Notes under the pieces: generated by a model
What the model was told of the DNA's origin: nothing
What the model saw: the letters and a program-made list of their open reading frames with translations, nothing else
The model's database searches: none
In this document: one piece after another, positions 35,348-44,294 of the stretch
Layout: every line of letters starts with the position of its first letter
How positions within the stretch are numbered: position 1 is the first letter of the stretch
From: Ruminococcus sp.
GTDB taxonomy: Bacteria > Bacillota > Clostridia > Oscillospirales > Ruminococcaceae
Assembly (NCBI GenBank): GCA_031262835.1
Contig: JAISGY010000013.1
Coordinates: forward strand, 17,282-81,281
DNA: 64,000 nt
Direction: 5' to 3'
Program-made: the position numbers and the translations under genes

Positions 35348-36748
35348 TTATTTCTTCGCAAAGAGGGATTTTTTCTTGTTCTCCGTGTCACCGAAAGTAG
35401 TCGTAAACAATTTATCCGACATAAACATTCGTACCGCCGCATAGAGCGTCCCGGCAAGGAAGAGAGCCTGATAAGCCGCCCCGACCCAGAAGATAAGGAA
35501 GTTCCCCGACATGAGGTTCGGCATCGCCATGTAAGCGTTCGTGAAGGGGATAGCGTACATGATAATCTTGAACATCACAGGCATGGTGTTTACGTCCGCC
35601 ATGAGGGTTACAAAGAAGGGGAGCATAGAAGCCATTACTACCGGAAGCATGAGGGAAGCCTGTGACTTCGCGTCGGTTGCCATTGCACCGAGAAGCAGTG
35701 CCGCGGCAAGACCGATTGCAAGGGACAGTATAAGCTGTAAGCCGAAAAGGAGATATTCCCCGACAGAAAGGGTTATACCGAGGGCAGAAAGAGCCTGCGG
35801 AACCGACATAACCTGTTCTGTTAACGCGGAAAGGTCTGCACTCGAAACCTGTTCAGGACTGATGCTCGAAGAACTCATCGCCGCGTTCATCGCCCCTCCG
35901 GCAATCCCGCCGATATAGAATACCATTCCGATACCCATTGTTATCGCGTTAAGAATCGCCGCAACAACCGCCGCCGCCATCTTCGACATAAGCACCGAAA
36001 GCCTTGAAACAGGGGTCGAAAGAAGCGTTTCAAGCGTCTTGTCAATCTTCTCTGTTGAAATTGCAGTCATAATCATCTGCGAAGCCATTGTAAGAAGGAA
36101 GAACACCGCAATCGGCGCAATCATATTCTGCATCATCATTACCGCCGAAAGCGAGGCGGTGTTGATTTTCGCAACCTTCCCGTCAAGTGTCGTGTAGTTA
36201 ACAGTAGAAGCTCCAGCGTCAAGTTTTTTTAAAACCTCTTCCGAAACGCCGTACGACTTAAGCAAAATCTCGTCCTTTGAAGCAGCGTTAATTGTATTAA
36301 CGGCGTCGGCGGTAGATAACGAATCAAGGCTTGTGAAAACCCCGCCTATCGACATTTCGGTTATGACGGTGATTTCACCGCTTTTTCCGTCATTGATTAC
36401 GCTGTTCCCGAACCCTTCCGGAATAATTATTAGCGATTTTATACCAAGCTTTTCAAGCTCGGCGGGGTAACTTTCGGGGGTTATACTTTCGGGAAGTTTA
36501 ACCATGTTGAGCGTGCTTCCGCCTTCGGTCATTCTTGCCAAGATATCGGCGGTAAACGCACTGTCATCAAGGTTCGCAATGGAAAGTTTAGAGCTTGCAA
36601 TAGAATCGGTAACGCCGTTCATAGCCTGCCCGACAATCTGCCCGAGGAAGATAAAAAGCACCATCGTCATTATCATCGAAACGATAACCTGTCGGGTTAA
36701 GAGCCCCGAGAGCTCTTTCTTAAAAAGGTTAGAGAACTTCATTTTCAT
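35348..36748 (-). CDS. ABC-2 type transporter permease (NatB-like)
   Basis: A 466-residue membrane component of an ABC exporter. An N-terminal TM (about 20-42) is followed by an extracytoplasmic domain of about 160 residues and then six TM segments in the C-terminal half, as in NatB and ABC-2 proteins. It overlaps the ATPase gene by 20 bp, so the two are coupled. Sodium or antibiotic export are typical for the family; the substrate here is unknown. Confidence 0.88.
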   Translation of the reverse strand: MKMKFSNLFKKELSGLLTRQVIVSMIMTMVLFIFLGQIVGQAMNGVTDSIASSKLSIANLDDSAFTADILARMTEGGSTLNMVKLPESITPESYPAELEKLGIKSLIIIPEGFGNSVINDGKSGEITVITEMSIGGVFTSLDSLSTADAVNTINAASKDEILLKSYGVSEEVLKKLDAGASTVNYTTLDGKVAKINTASLSAVMMMQNMIAPIAVFFLLTMASQMIMTAISTEKIDKTLETLLSTPVSRLSVLMSKMAAAVVAAILNAITMGIGMVFYIGGIAGGAMNAAMSSSSISPEQVSSADLSALTEQVMSVPQALSALGITLSVGEYLLFGLQLILSLAIGLAAALLLGAMATDAKSQASLMLPVVMASMLPFFVTLMADVNTMPVMFKIIMYAIPFTNAYMAMPNLMSGNFLIFWVGAAYQALFLAGTLYAAVRMFMSDKLFTTTFGDTENKKKSLFAKK

Positions 36749-37472
36749 TCACCGCCTTAACAAATACTTCTTCGAGGTTGTCGGAATTATACTTTGCCTT
36801 AAGCTCCGCAACGGTCCCCTGCGCGGTAATCTTCCCGGCGGTTATAAGCCCGACCCTGTCCGCAAGGTATTCAATCTCAAGCATATTATGACTTGAAAGC
36901 AGAAACGACATCTTGTTATTAACCGAAAGCTCTTTAATCATCTTGCGGATTTCAAGCGCGTTAATAACGTCAAGACCGCTCGTCGCTTCGTCCATTATCG
37001 CAAGCTTGGGGTTTGTCATAACCGCTCTTGCAAGAAGCAGCTTGCGAATCATTCCGCGTGAATAGCCGCCGATTTTATCGCGAAGTTTCTCCCCGAGCCC
37101 GGATATAGCCTCGCCCCGCTGCACAAACGATTCAAGCTCCGCCCTGTCCTTCGCAAATAAGCTCCCCATAAACTCAAGGTAACCTATCCCGGTAAGGGTC
37201 TTATACGCCCCCGCCTCGTCGGGCAGATATGTAACCCGCTTCCTGAATTCCTCGGGAGCTTTAGTCAGCGCGAAGCCGTCCATAAAAGCCTCCCCCGAAG
37301 TCGGTGAAATAAGGGTTGAGAGCATACGGATAGTTGTCGTTTTCCCCGCGCCGTTCGGACCTATAAGCGCGTAAATCTCGCCCTCGCCCACGTCAAAACT
37401 AACGTTATCCGCGGCGAACACGTCCTTTTTCGGGTATTTTTTTGAAAGCCCTTTAACTTCTAAAACATTCAA
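36729..37472 (-). CDS. ABC transporter ATPase (NatA-like)
   Basis: An ATPase of about 248 residues that powers the neighbouring ABC-2 permease. It has Walker A GPNGAGKTT, a YSRGMIRKL signature region, Walker B LAIMDEATSGLD and the switch His in LLSSHNM. The frame extends to 37550 through a GC-rich palindrome, which is unlikely to be coding. TTG at 37472, nine bases after GGAGG, gives the usual N-terminus (NVLEVKGLSKKY). It is transcribed from the promoter at 37578-37606. Confidence 0.9.
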   Translation of the reverse strand: MNVLEVKGLSKKYPKKDVFAADNVSFDVGEGEIYALIGPNGAGKTTTIRMLSTLISPTSGEAFMDGFALTKAPEEFRKRVTYLPDEAGAYKTLTGIGYLEFMGSLFAKDRAELESFVQRGEAISGLGEKLRDKIGGYSRGMIRKLLLARAVMTNPKLAIMDEATSGLDVINALEIRKMIKELSVNNKMSFLLSSHNMLEIEYLADRVGLITAGKITAQGTVAELKAKYNSDNLEEVFVKAVNENEVL

Positions 37473-37505
37473 AACTTGCGTCCTCCACTGTATAATACTA
37501 TTTGA

Positions 37506-37536
37506 CTGTCTCCCCCGCCTCCGGCGGGGGAGACAG
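37506..37536. repeat. GC-rich palindrome, copy 2, in the leader of the ABC operon
   Basis: Two perfect 14-base arms (CTGTCTCCCCCGCC and its complement) surround a 3-base loop. It lies in the untranslated leader between the promoter at 37578-37606 and the TTG start at 37472. The core is shared with the palindrome at 14221-14254. There is no T-run after it, so attenuation is not evident. Confidence 0.75.
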
Positions 37537-37577
37537 CCGTATAACTTCAAGGATTAGTATAAGTTTTCCTAAATAAT

Positions 37578-37606
37578 ATTATAATATATGCAAACGCAAG
37601 TGTCAA
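37578..37606 (-). promoter_or_regulatory. Consensus sigma-A promoter of the ABC-2 exporter operon
   Basis: On the minus strand TTGACA (37601-37606) and TATAAT (37578-37583) are 17 bp apart. Transcription would start near 37571, giving a leader of about 100 bases that carries the palindrome at 37506-37536. Confidence 0.87.
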
Positions 37607-37656
37607 TATCTTTTACCGAATTATTTATTAAGTTTTTATTAATTTCATAAATCTAC

Positions 37657-37685
37657 TTGACATCTCGCTAATTTTATAGTAGAAT
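37657..37685 (+). promoter_or_regulatory. Promoter of tRNA-Ser
   Basis: TTGACA (37657-37662), 17 bp, TAGAAT (37680-37685); an overlapping TATAAT follows at 37685-37690. The tRNA begins 11 bases after the first -10 hexamer. Confidence 0.75.
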
Positions 37686-37696
37686 ATAATAGCTGT

Positions 37697-37782
37697 GGAA
37701 GCGTATCGAAGTGGTCATAACGGGACTGACTCGAAATCAGTTTGCCTTAACCGGCACGTGGGTTCGAATCCCACCGCTTCCG
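37697..37782 (+). tRNA. tRNA-Ser (anticodon CGA)
   Basis: The 86-base cloverleaf has acceptor GGAAGCG paired with CGCTTCC, an anticodon stem ACTGA/TCAGT with loop CTCGAAA (anticodon CGA, reading UCG), a long variable arm (TGCC...GGCA) as expected for serine, and a T arm GTGGG-TTCGAAT-CCCAC. The discriminator base is G. The 3' CCA is not encoded. It stands alone between two protein genes, with its own promoter and terminator. Confidence 0.95.
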
Positions 37783-37796
37783 TCCGGTGCAATATT

Positions 37797-37830
37797 AAAA
37801 AAACTCGTCCAAAATTTGGGCGAGTTTTTT
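37797..37830 (+). terminator. Terminator after tRNA-Ser
   Basis: AAAAACTCGTCC pairs with GGGCGAGTTTTT (one mismatch-like wobble) around AAAATTT, followed by further T. It lies 15 bases after the tRNA 3' end. Confidence 0.85.
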
Positions 37831-37906
37831 GTACTAAATAATAGTTTGTCCGCATAAGAATTATTAAAGTTAATTTTAGACGAATAGTGCGAAGGAGCAT
37901 CTTCAT

Positions 37907-38527
37907 ATGGCGAGAGCAAAAAAGAGCAAGAAAGTCCTTATAATCCTTATCGTAGTTTTAGTCTGCATAGGTCTGACGGTATTTTTCGTTATCAAGGCAA
38001 AGCAGGAAAAAGCCCTTGACGAAGTGTTCGCAATGGCTTCAAATTCCGAGCGAATCGGCTTCCTTAACAGTCAAGGCTGGATAGTCAAGCCCGACCCCGT
38101 CCGCGAGGAAATCGTAACCCTCCCGACAGAATTTAACGATACCTTCTCCGAATATTTAAAGCTCCAAGAATCACAGGGCTTCGACCTTGTAAAATACGCA
38201 GGCGAAGACGTTACAATCTACGTCTATGACATATTAAATTACCCCGACTACCCCGAGGGAATTCAGGCGAACATGATTGTCAACAACGACAGGCTTATCG
38301 GCGGCGAAATAAGGCAAGACGCGGAAAACGGCTTCATTATCCCGCTAATTACAGTAAGCTACATAAACCCCTATGACGCGGTAGAGGAAGCCGAAGTTAC
38401 CGACCCTGCCGTAACAACGGTATCAGCCGTACAACCGACAATTACAATCGAAACAACAACCGCAACCGCTCTGCCTCAAGTAATCCTTGAAGATGCAATG
38501 TATTCAGGTTACGATTTTACGCCGTAA
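37907..38527 (+). CDS. Membrane-anchored DUF4830-like protein
   Basis: A 206-residue protein. A basic N-terminus and one TM helix (about 9-28) are followed by an extracytoplasmic domain with the pattern seen in proteins annotated DUF4830: FLNSQGWIVKPDPVREEI, PTEFNDTFSEYLKLQ and RLIGGEIRQDAENGF. A Thr/Ala-rich tail follows. The ATG follows GAAGGAGCATCTTC. It is a single-gene unit between two terminators. The family has no known function. Confidence 0.8.
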   Translation: MARAKKSKKVLIILIVVLVCIGLTVFFVIKAKQEKALDEVFAMASNSERIGFLNSQGWIVKPDPVREEIVTLPTEFNDTFSEYLKLQESQGFDLVKYAGEDVTIYVYDILNYPDYPEGIQANMIVNNDRLIGGEIRQDAENGFIIPLITVSYINPYDAVEEAEVTDPAVTTVSAVQPTITIETTTATALPQVILEDAMYSGYDFTP

Positions 38528-38545
38528 AGGCAAATCCCGCGCAAA

Positions 38546-38575
38546 GAACCGCCCGGTCAATAGACAGGGCGGTTC
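38546..38575. terminator. Terminator between DUF4830-like gene and ftsH
   Basis: GAACCGCCC and GGGCGGTTC form a 9-bp stem with a 12-base loop, followed by gccttttattt on the plus strand. It lies only 5 bases before the ftsH stop and probably serves both convergent genes. Confidence 0.8.
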
Positions 38576-38580
38576 GCCTT

Positions 38581-40512
38581 TTATTTATCCTTATTATCCT
38601 GTTCTTCCTTCTCGTCAACCGAGTAGTTAACCCGGCTTAAATCGTCGTCGAATGTTACGGAATCGGGGTCGAAGTCGGTTAGCGTTCCCGCCATTAATTG
38701 CTCAAATTCGGGACCGTCTATCTTTTCGTTAGCCATGAGGTATTTAACTAAGAGGTCCATTTCGGAGCGGTATTCGGTAAGGATGGTTTTTGCCGCATCG
38801 AATGCGCGGTCGATTACGCCGCGGATTTCGGAGTCAATCTCTGCCGCTGTTTCGTCCGAATAGTTCTTGGTATGCCCGTAGTCGCGCCCGATGAAAATTT
38901 CCTCATCATCGCCGCCGTAGACAACGTTCCCGAGGTTTTCGGAGAAGCCGTAACGGGTTACCATGTAGGTTGCGTATTTTGTAGCCTGTTTCAAGTCGCT
39001 TGAAGCACCGGTTGTTATATCATCGAAGACGATTGATTCGGCGGCGCGCCCCCCGAGCATACTTACAATCTCTTCAAACATATTCGTTTTCGTTGCGAAA
39101 CTGTCGTCGGTCATGCGGTGGTAGGTGAAACCGCCTGCCTGACCGCGCGGGATTATTGTTACGTGGTGAACCTTCTCGAGTGTTTTAAGGTTGAAGCGGG
39201 CGATTGCGTGACCGGCTTCGTGGAAGGCGGTAATCTTCATATCGCGCTTGTTGACAACCTTCGATTTCTTTTCGGGACCCATTGAAACCTTGAAAGTCGC
39301 CTCAACAATATCAGCTTCGGTTATTGCCTTCCTGTCGGCACGTGCGGCAAGGAGGGCAGCCTCATTCAAGAGGTTTTCAAGGTCCGCGCCGGTGAAGCCG
39401 GGGGTAGTCTTCGCGATAACCTTTAAGTCAACGTCGGGACCGAGTTTCTTATTCTTCGCGTGAACGGCAAGGATTGCCTCTCTCCCCTTAATGTCGGGGT
39501 AGTTAACGATAATCGAGCGGTCGAAACGCCCGGGACGAAGGAGCGCAGGGTCTAAGATGTCCTTGCGGTTCGTAGCTGCAATAACAATTACGCCTTCGTT
39601 GCCTTCAAAGCCGTCCATCTCAACAAGGAGCTGGTTGAGGGTCTGTTCGCGCTCGTCATGTCCGCCGCCCAAACCCGCGCCGCGGTGTCTGCCGACAGCA
39701 TCAATCTCGTCAATAAATATAATAGCGGGAGCATTTTTCTTAGCCGTTTCAAAGAGGTCTCTTACACGCGACGCACCCACGCCGACGTACATTTCAACGA
39801 AGTCAGAGCCGGAAATAGAGAAGAACGGAACACCCGCTTCCCCGGCAACAGCCTTCGCAAGGAGGGTTTTACCCGTACCCGGAGGACCCATAAGGAGCAC
39901 GCCTTTCGGGATTCTCGCGCCGATTTCGCGGTATTTTTTCGGGTTTTTAAGGAAGTCAACAACCTCAACAAGCTCTGCCTTCTCCTCATCAGCTCCGGCA
40001 ACGTCCGCGAAGGTGTACTTTTTATTGACGGTATTTTTAACGTTAGCCTTCCCGAAACTCATAATCCGTCCGCCGCCGCCGGTCTGGCGGAGGGTAAATA
40101 CGAACAGCCCTATCATAAGCCCGATAATGATAAGGGAAGGGATAATCGTTATAATCCAAGAGGTGTCTTGAATCTTGATATAGTCGAGTTTAAGCGGGGC
40201 ATCGGGGTGCGCGGCATCGTACCGTCTGCGGTAGTTGTCCTCGTTGTATTGCGTTTCTTCAAGGAAGATGGTGAGGTTCGGGATTTCGTACTTTATGGAG
40301 TCGGTCTGCCCCCTAACCTTCATCTCCATTATAGAGGTACCGAGGTCAACCGTCATTTCGGTAACTTCGAGCCGGTCGAAATAACCCATTATCTCGGAAT
40401 AGCTTTGTTGTTTCGGGGCGGCGGCGGACTCATGCAGTAATGTAAACGCCAGCGCAATTAAGGCAACAATGACGAGTGCATAAAGTATCGCGCCCCTGTT
40501 TTTCTTGTTCAT
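38581..40512 (-). CDS. ftsH: ATP-dependent zinc metalloprotease FtsH
   Basis: A membrane-bound AAA protease that removes misfolded membrane and some regulatory proteins. The 643-residue protein has TM1 at about 9-26, a periplasmic-side domain, TM2 at about 120-141, the AAA module with Walker A GPPGTGKT (209-216), Walker [22 protein letters not shown], and the zinc motif HEAGH near 430. The C-terminal tail is acidic. It is the last gene of the rnjA-gdpP-rplI-dnaB-tilS-hpt-ftsH run, 28 bp after hpt; tilS-hpt-ftsH is the classic Firmicutes order. Confidence 0.97.
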   Translation of the reverse strand: MNKKNRGAILYALVIVALIALAFTLLHESAAAPKQQSYSEIMGYFDRLEVTEMTVDLGTSIMEMKVRGQTDSIKYEIPNLTIFLEETQYNEDNYRRRYDAAHPDAPLKLDYIKIQDTSWIITIIPSLIIIGLMIGLFVFTLRQTGGGGRIMSFGKANVKNTVNKKYTFADVAGADEEKAELVEVVDFLKNPKKYREIGARIPKGVLLMGPPGTGKTLLAKAVAGEAGVPFFSISGSDFVEMYVGVGASRVRDLFETAKKNAPAIIFIDEIDAVGRHRGAGLGGGHDEREQTLNQLLVEMDGFEGNEGVIVIAATNRKDILDPALLRPGRFDRSIIVNYPDIKGREAILAVHAKNKKLGPDVDLKVIAKTTPGFTGADLENLLNEAALLAARADRKAITEADIVEATFKVSMGPEKKSKVVNKRDMKITAFHEAGHAIARFNLKTLEKVHHVTIIPRGQAGGFTYHRMTDDSFATKTNMFEEIVSMLGGRAAESIVFDDITTGASSDLKQATKYATYMVTRYGFSENLGNVVYGGDDEEIFIGRDYGHTKNYSDETAAEIDSEIRGVIDRAFDAAKTILTEYRSEMDLLVKYLMANEKIDGPEFEQLMAGTLTDFDPDSVTFDDDLSRVNYSVDEKEEQDNKDK

Positions 40513-40540
40513 CGGGATTCTCCTGTAGTATAACTTTTAA

Positions 40541-41062
40541 TTAGCGGACTGCGCCGATAAAGGGGAGATTCCTCCCGAATTCGTCCATATCAAGCCCGTA
40601 TCCGACGACAAATTCGTCCCCGACCTCGAATAAACATTCATCGGGGGTGTATTCGATTTCTCGCCCGGAGGGCTTGTTAACAAGCGCAATGACGTAAAGC
40701 GACCGGGGGGATTTTTTCGCAATAAGCTTTGTCACAGCCGCCAGTGTATGCCCTGTATCAACAATATCTTCGACAATTACTACGTTATAATCCGAAAAGT
40801 TAATCGACTCGTCGATGTTTATTTCAAGCTCGCCGCGAATTTTTCCGCTTCGATAACTGCTCGTTTTTATAAACTCAATCCTTGCGGGAATTGTTATCGC
40901 TCTCGAAAGGTCTGCTAAAAATATAAAAGAGCCTTTTAGCATACCGATTAAGAGTAGCGGTTTTCCGTCGTATTTTTCCGAAATCCGCTTCCCGCACTGC
41001 GAAACTTTCTCCCTTATGTCTGCTTCGGAGATAAGCACTTCGATTTTTGTATCAGTTATCAT
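40541..41062 (-). CDS. hpt: Hypoxanthine phosphoribosyltransferase
   Basis: Salvages hypoxanthine and guanine with PRPP to IMP and GMP. The 173-residue protein has the PRPP-binding loop VVIVEDIVDTGHT and an N-terminal GKPLLLIGMLKGSFIFLADL segment, with the flexible-loop KTSSYRSG. It starts 8 bp after tilS and precedes ftsH. Confidence 0.96.
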   Translation of the reverse strand: MITDTKIEVLISEADIREKVSQCGKRISEKYDGKPLLLIGMLKGSFIFLADLSRAITIPARIEFIKTSSYRSGKIRGELEINIDESINFSDYNVVIVEDIVDTGHTLAAVTKLIAKKSPRSLYVIALVNKPSGREIEYTPDECLFEVGDEFVVGYGLDMDEFGRNLPFIGAVR

Positions 41063-41070
41063 AAAACTTC

Positions 41071-42486
41071 CTAATCCGCCTTAATTTGGACGGCAACAAA
41101 ATTACCGGTATCGTCGCTAACCGCAGCACGCGCCGCCGCGCCGAAATTTTCAACCCATATTATCCCCAAATCGTCGCAAAGCACAAGATTGTTTTCACGT
41201 TTTTCGGGCGGCAGATTTTCATTATAGAGCGTTTTAAGCTTACTATGGAAAGTATTACCGCTTTTTATGAATTTATCGCCGTTTTTCCGATGGCGTAAAA
41301 TTATTTCGCCTTCTATTTTATCACAATCAAGCAGATTGTTTGTTAATAATTTATGAAATTTATCGGTTTTTATAGAATTTTTATGGAGTTTTCTCGTTAA
41401 TTTAATTTGTTTATCACCGTAGGTAATATTTTCGTCATATTTTATGATAATTTCGGGGTTTGAAGAAAGGCTTTCCTTCTTTTCTTTAACAGTTAAATTT
41501 TCCCCGTTATAGCAGACATAGAGGTTTTTGGAAAATTCAACCTTCGCTTTTTTATTCTTCTCAATCCCCGCTTCAAGCAGGGAAATTTTTGTGAAATCCG
41601 GCTCGATATTATTCTTCCGCAAAAACAGAAGCAGGGCTTCGCGCCGTATTACAGCAGGCGCGGCGGCAATATCGGCATTGCCGGCGGTTTCTTTAATGTA
41701 ATTATCAACCGAACTGATTATCCCCGCTGTCTTTGAAATAGAGTCGATTACCGACGGGTTTATATTTTTTAAGAGCGGTATAATATTATTACGAATATAA
41801 TTTCGGGTATATGCATCGTCGGAATTCGAGGAGTCGCTGACAAAATCTTGGCTATTTTCCGCGAGATATTCGAGGATTTCCGAGCGTTTAACCGACAAAA
41901 ACGGGCGGAAGATATTGCCGCGAACGGGCGGAATTCCGCAAAGCCCGGTTATGCCGCTTCCGCGAATAAGGTTATAAAGCACGGTTTCGGCGTTGTCGTC
42001 GGCGTTGTGGGCGGTGAAGACGGGATAAACGCCGCCGGTTATGTTTTCGATCGCCTTGTAGCGCAGTATCCGCGCCGATTCTTCGATAGATTTGCCGATT
42101 TCATCAGCATATGCACGAACATTCACCGAGATAACTTTAAGCTTAATCCCGAGCCGTTCGCAAAGGCTCTTGCAAAAAATCTCGTCCCGCAAAGATTCCT
42201 CGCCGCGAAGATTATGGTTAACATGAATGGCGGTAACGTCAGGGCAAAAAGACCGCATAAACAGAAGCAAGGCTGTACTGTCCGCGCCGCCCGAAAGCGC
42301 AACAAAAGCGCAGTCAAGAGCATCAATGCCGCAGCGTTCGCGAAGATATTCAGTTACCTTACCACAAAACCCCAACAAATTCGCCCCAATCCGTATTCTG
42401 TCCGCTGTCCTCTCGCCTCTGTCCTCTGTCTTCTCGCCTCTGTCATCTGTCCTCTCGCCTCTGTCCTCTGTAATGTTATCTGTCAA
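41071..42486 (-). CDS. tilS: tRNA(Ile)-lysidine synthetase, with repeat-derived N-terminus
   Basis: Converts C34 of tRNA-Ile(CAU) to lysidine using ATP and lysine. The PP-loop ALSGGADSTAL is near residue 64 of the longest frame, followed by HNADDNAET and a C-terminal TilS domain (ILRHRKNGDKF). The longest frame begins at a TTG overlapping the dnaB stop by 11 bp. Its first 30 residues come from a 21-bp tandem repeat (EDRGERT, DDRGEKT, EDRGERT), which is not TilS sequence. Internal TTG codons at 42378 and 42375 after GGGG would give the usual N-terminus, so the true start is uncertain. It precedes hpt by 8 bp. Confidence 0.9.
   Translation of the reverse strand: MTDNITEDRGERTDDRGEKTEDRGERTADRIRIGANLLGFCGKVTEYLRERCGIDALDCAFVALSGGADSTALLLFMRSFCPDVTAIHVNHNLRGEESLRDEIFCKSLCERLGIKLKVISVNVRAYADEIGKSIEESARILRYKAIENITGGVYPVFTAHNADDNAETVLYNLIRGSGITGLCGIPPVRGNIFRPFLSVKRSEILEYLAENSQDFVSDSSNSDDAYTRNYIRNNIIPLLKNINPSVIDSISKTAGIISSVDNYIKETAGNADIAAAPAVIRREALLLFLRKNNIEPDFTKISLLEAGIEKNKKAKVEFSKNLYVCYNGENLTVKEKKESLSSNPEIIIKYDENITYGDKQIKLTRKLHKNSIKTDKFHKLLTNNLLDCDKIEGEIILRHRKNGDKFIKSGNTFHSKLKTLYNENLPPEKRENNLVLCDDLGIIWVENFGAAARAAVSDDTGNFVAVQIKAD
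42398..42471 (+). repeat. 21-bp tandem repeat, 3.5 copies, at the dnaB/tilS junction
   Basis: Units start at 42398, 42419, 42440 and 42461 (partial). The consensus is CTGTCCTCTGTCCTCTCGCC plus T, with one to three changes per copy. Because 21 is a multiple of three, the array stays open in the tilS frame and encodes a charged heptad-like peptide. A related 1.5-copy array lies at 46302-46333 in the opposite orientation. Confidence 0.85.
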
Positions 42487-43807
42487 CGCCCAAGAACAAT
42501 GTATAATGTCCGTTCCAGAAGAGGTTAACCATTCCTGTTTCGCCGTGGCGGTTTTTCGCGACGAGTATTTCGGTCATATTCGGGTTTTCGGTCTGTTTGT
42601 TATAGTACCCTTCGCGGTAGATAAACATAACGATGTCGGCATCCTGCTCGATTGAACCGGACTCGCGCAGGTCGGAGAGAATAGGGCGTTTATCCTGACG
42701 GGATTCAACACCTCTTGAAAGCTGTGAAAGTGTTATTACGGGGACATTAAGTTCTTTTGCCATAACCTTAAGCTGACGGGTAATTTCAGAAATTTCGACT
42801 ACTCTGTTTTCATTCTTTTTGCCGGAACTCATAAGCTGTAAATAGTCGATTAAAACGAGTCCCACATTCGGGAGACGGCGAAGTTTCGCCTTCATCTGCG
42901 GAACGGTTATTCCGGCGTTGTCGTCAAAATACATATTAAGGGAGGCGAGGGTGTTAACGCCGTCCGCAAGATTTACGACGTCCGTTCCGTCAAGATCGCC
43001 GGTCATGAGCTTTTGTGATTCAACATGACTTTCGGAAGAAAGCATACGAAGCGCAAGCTGTTCGTTCGACATTTCGAGGGAGAAGTAAACGACTTCCTTG
43101 TCGGTGTTGTGCCTTGCGTAATTAACCGCGACATTAAGCGCGAGTGCGGATTTACCCATGCCCGGACGTGCCGCAAGGATTAACAGGTCGGAGCGGTTAA
43201 GCCCGGTTATAACCCTGTCGAGGTCGCCATACCCTGTCGAGCCGGCGCGATATTTTTCACGCTCTGTCCCGACCTTTTGGCTGATTGTATTATATGCATC
43301 AACGAGAATGTCGCTTATCTTCGTAAGCCCTGTGGCGTTTCTGCCGCCTCTTATGTCATAGATGAGCTTTTCGGCTGTGTCTATAACGTCGTCGGCGGAG
43401 TCTATGCCGGAATATGCGGCTTCGCTTATCGTTTTTGCCGCCGCGATAAGCTGTCTGAAATAGTATTTGTCTAAGACGATTTTGCAGTAACTTTCGATAG
43501 AAGTCCCGGGGGTAATCATCTCGCGTATGCGGAGAAGATATTCACGCCCGGCGGTGTCGTTCTCGAAAACCTTATTCGCAACCGCCTCGTTAAGAACGGT
43601 AACAACGTCGGTGTCGCTCCCGACGGTGAATTGCCGTATGCAGATTTCAAAAAGCTCCTTGTGGCGGGAAACATAAAAACATTCCGCTTTAAGGAGGGTT
43701 AAAGCGAGGTTTATGTTATCCCTGTCGGCAAGGATACTGCCGATGACTGCCTGTTCGGCTTCGACACTGTGCGGAAGCTCCGCGAAGGTTAAATCTTGTG
43801 GTTCCAT
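42476..43807 (-). CDS. dnaB: Replicative DNA helicase DnaB
   Basis: The hexameric helicase of the replication fork. The 443-residue protein has the N-terminal helical domain beginning LPHSVEAEQAVIGSIL, the linker, and a RecA-like domain with Walker A ARPGMGKSA near 210-220, Walker B GLVLIDYLQLM and the SQLSRGVE motif. No intein is present. It follows rplI by 18 bp and overlaps the longest tilS frame by 11 bp. Confidence 0.97.
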   Translation of the reverse strand: MEPQDLTFAELPHSVEAEQAVIGSILADRDNINLALTLLKAECFYVSRHKELFEICIRQFTVGSDTDVVTVLNEAVANKVFENDTAGREYLLRIREMITPGTSIESYCKIVLDKYYFRQLIAAAKTISEAAYSGIDSADDVIDTAEKLIYDIRGGRNATGLTKISDILVDAYNTISQKVGTEREKYRAGSTGYGDLDRVITGLNRSDLLILAARPGMGKSALALNVAVNYARHNTDKEVVYFSLEMSNEQLALRMLSSESHVESQKLMTGDLDGTDVVNLADGVNTLASLNMYFDDNAGITVPQMKAKLRRLPNVGLVLIDYLQLMSSGKKNENRVVEISEITRQLKVMAKELNVPVITLSQLSRGVESRQDKRPILSDLRESGSIEQDADIVMFIYREGYYNKQTENPNMTEILVAKNRHGETGMVNLFWNGHYTLFLGVDR

Positions 43808-43825
43808 ATAATCCCTTTTTGCAAC

Positions 43826-44278
43826 TTACCCTTCCGCATCAACAACGGCAACGGTAATCTTCGCGGTTATGCCTTGGAAGAATTTTATCTCTGCGGGATA
43901 TTCGCCGAAAGTCTTAATGTCGGCGGTTAAGCTTATCTTTTTCTTGTCGGGTTTATAGCCGTATTCAGCTTCGACAGCATCTGCAATATGCCCCGGCGTA
44001 ACCGCGCCGAAAAGCTTTCCGCCCGCGCCAGCCTTGCTCTTTATGATAATCGTTTTGCCGGCAATTTTAGCGGCAATCTCGCGTGCTTCGTCCTTTTGAG
44101 TTTCAAGCTTGTGTTCGTCCGAAGCCTTCTTGTTCTCAAGTTCGGTAATTGCCTTAGCCGTTGCCTCGGAGGCAAGCTTTTTCGGGAGTAGGAAGTTTCT
44201 TGCGTATCCGTCCGAAACCTCCTTCATCTCGCCCTTTTTCGCAGTTCCTTTAACGTCCTGTAAGAATATTACTTTCAT
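43826..44278 (-). CDS. rplI: 50S ribosomal protein L9
   Basis: A 150-residue L9 with the N-terminal domain signature [20 protein letters not shown], the long connecting helix and the C-terminal domain ([15 protein letters not shown]). The frame extends to 44323, but the ATG at 44278 is the family start (MKVIFLQDV) after AAAGGGAAAAATC. It sits between gdpP and dnaB, the standard arrangement. Confidence 0.97.
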   Translation of the reverse strand: MKVIFLQDVKGTAKKGEMKEVSDGYARNFLLPKKLASEATAKAITELENKKASDEHKLETQKDEAREIAAKIAGKTIIIKSKAGAGGKLFGAVTPGHIADAVEAEYGYKPDKKKISLTADIKTFGEYPAEIKFFQGITAKITVAVVDAEG

Positions 44279-44294
44279 GATTTTTCCCTTTCGT

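Noticed and set aside
37715..37919. Minus-strand frames with strings like GGIRTHV and AVGFEPTCRLRQ
   Set aside because: These are translations of the tRNA-Ser gene and its flank, a well-known source of false protein annotations.
39658..40440. Plus-strand frame of 260 codons opposite ftsH, and a similar 239-codon frame at 47297-48016 opposite rnjA
   Set aside because: Both are antisense to conserved genes, lack ribosome sites and show no recognisable domain.
42398..42471. The short repeat array as a CRISPR
   Set aside because: Units are contiguous with no spacers, only 21 bp long, and no cas genes are present.
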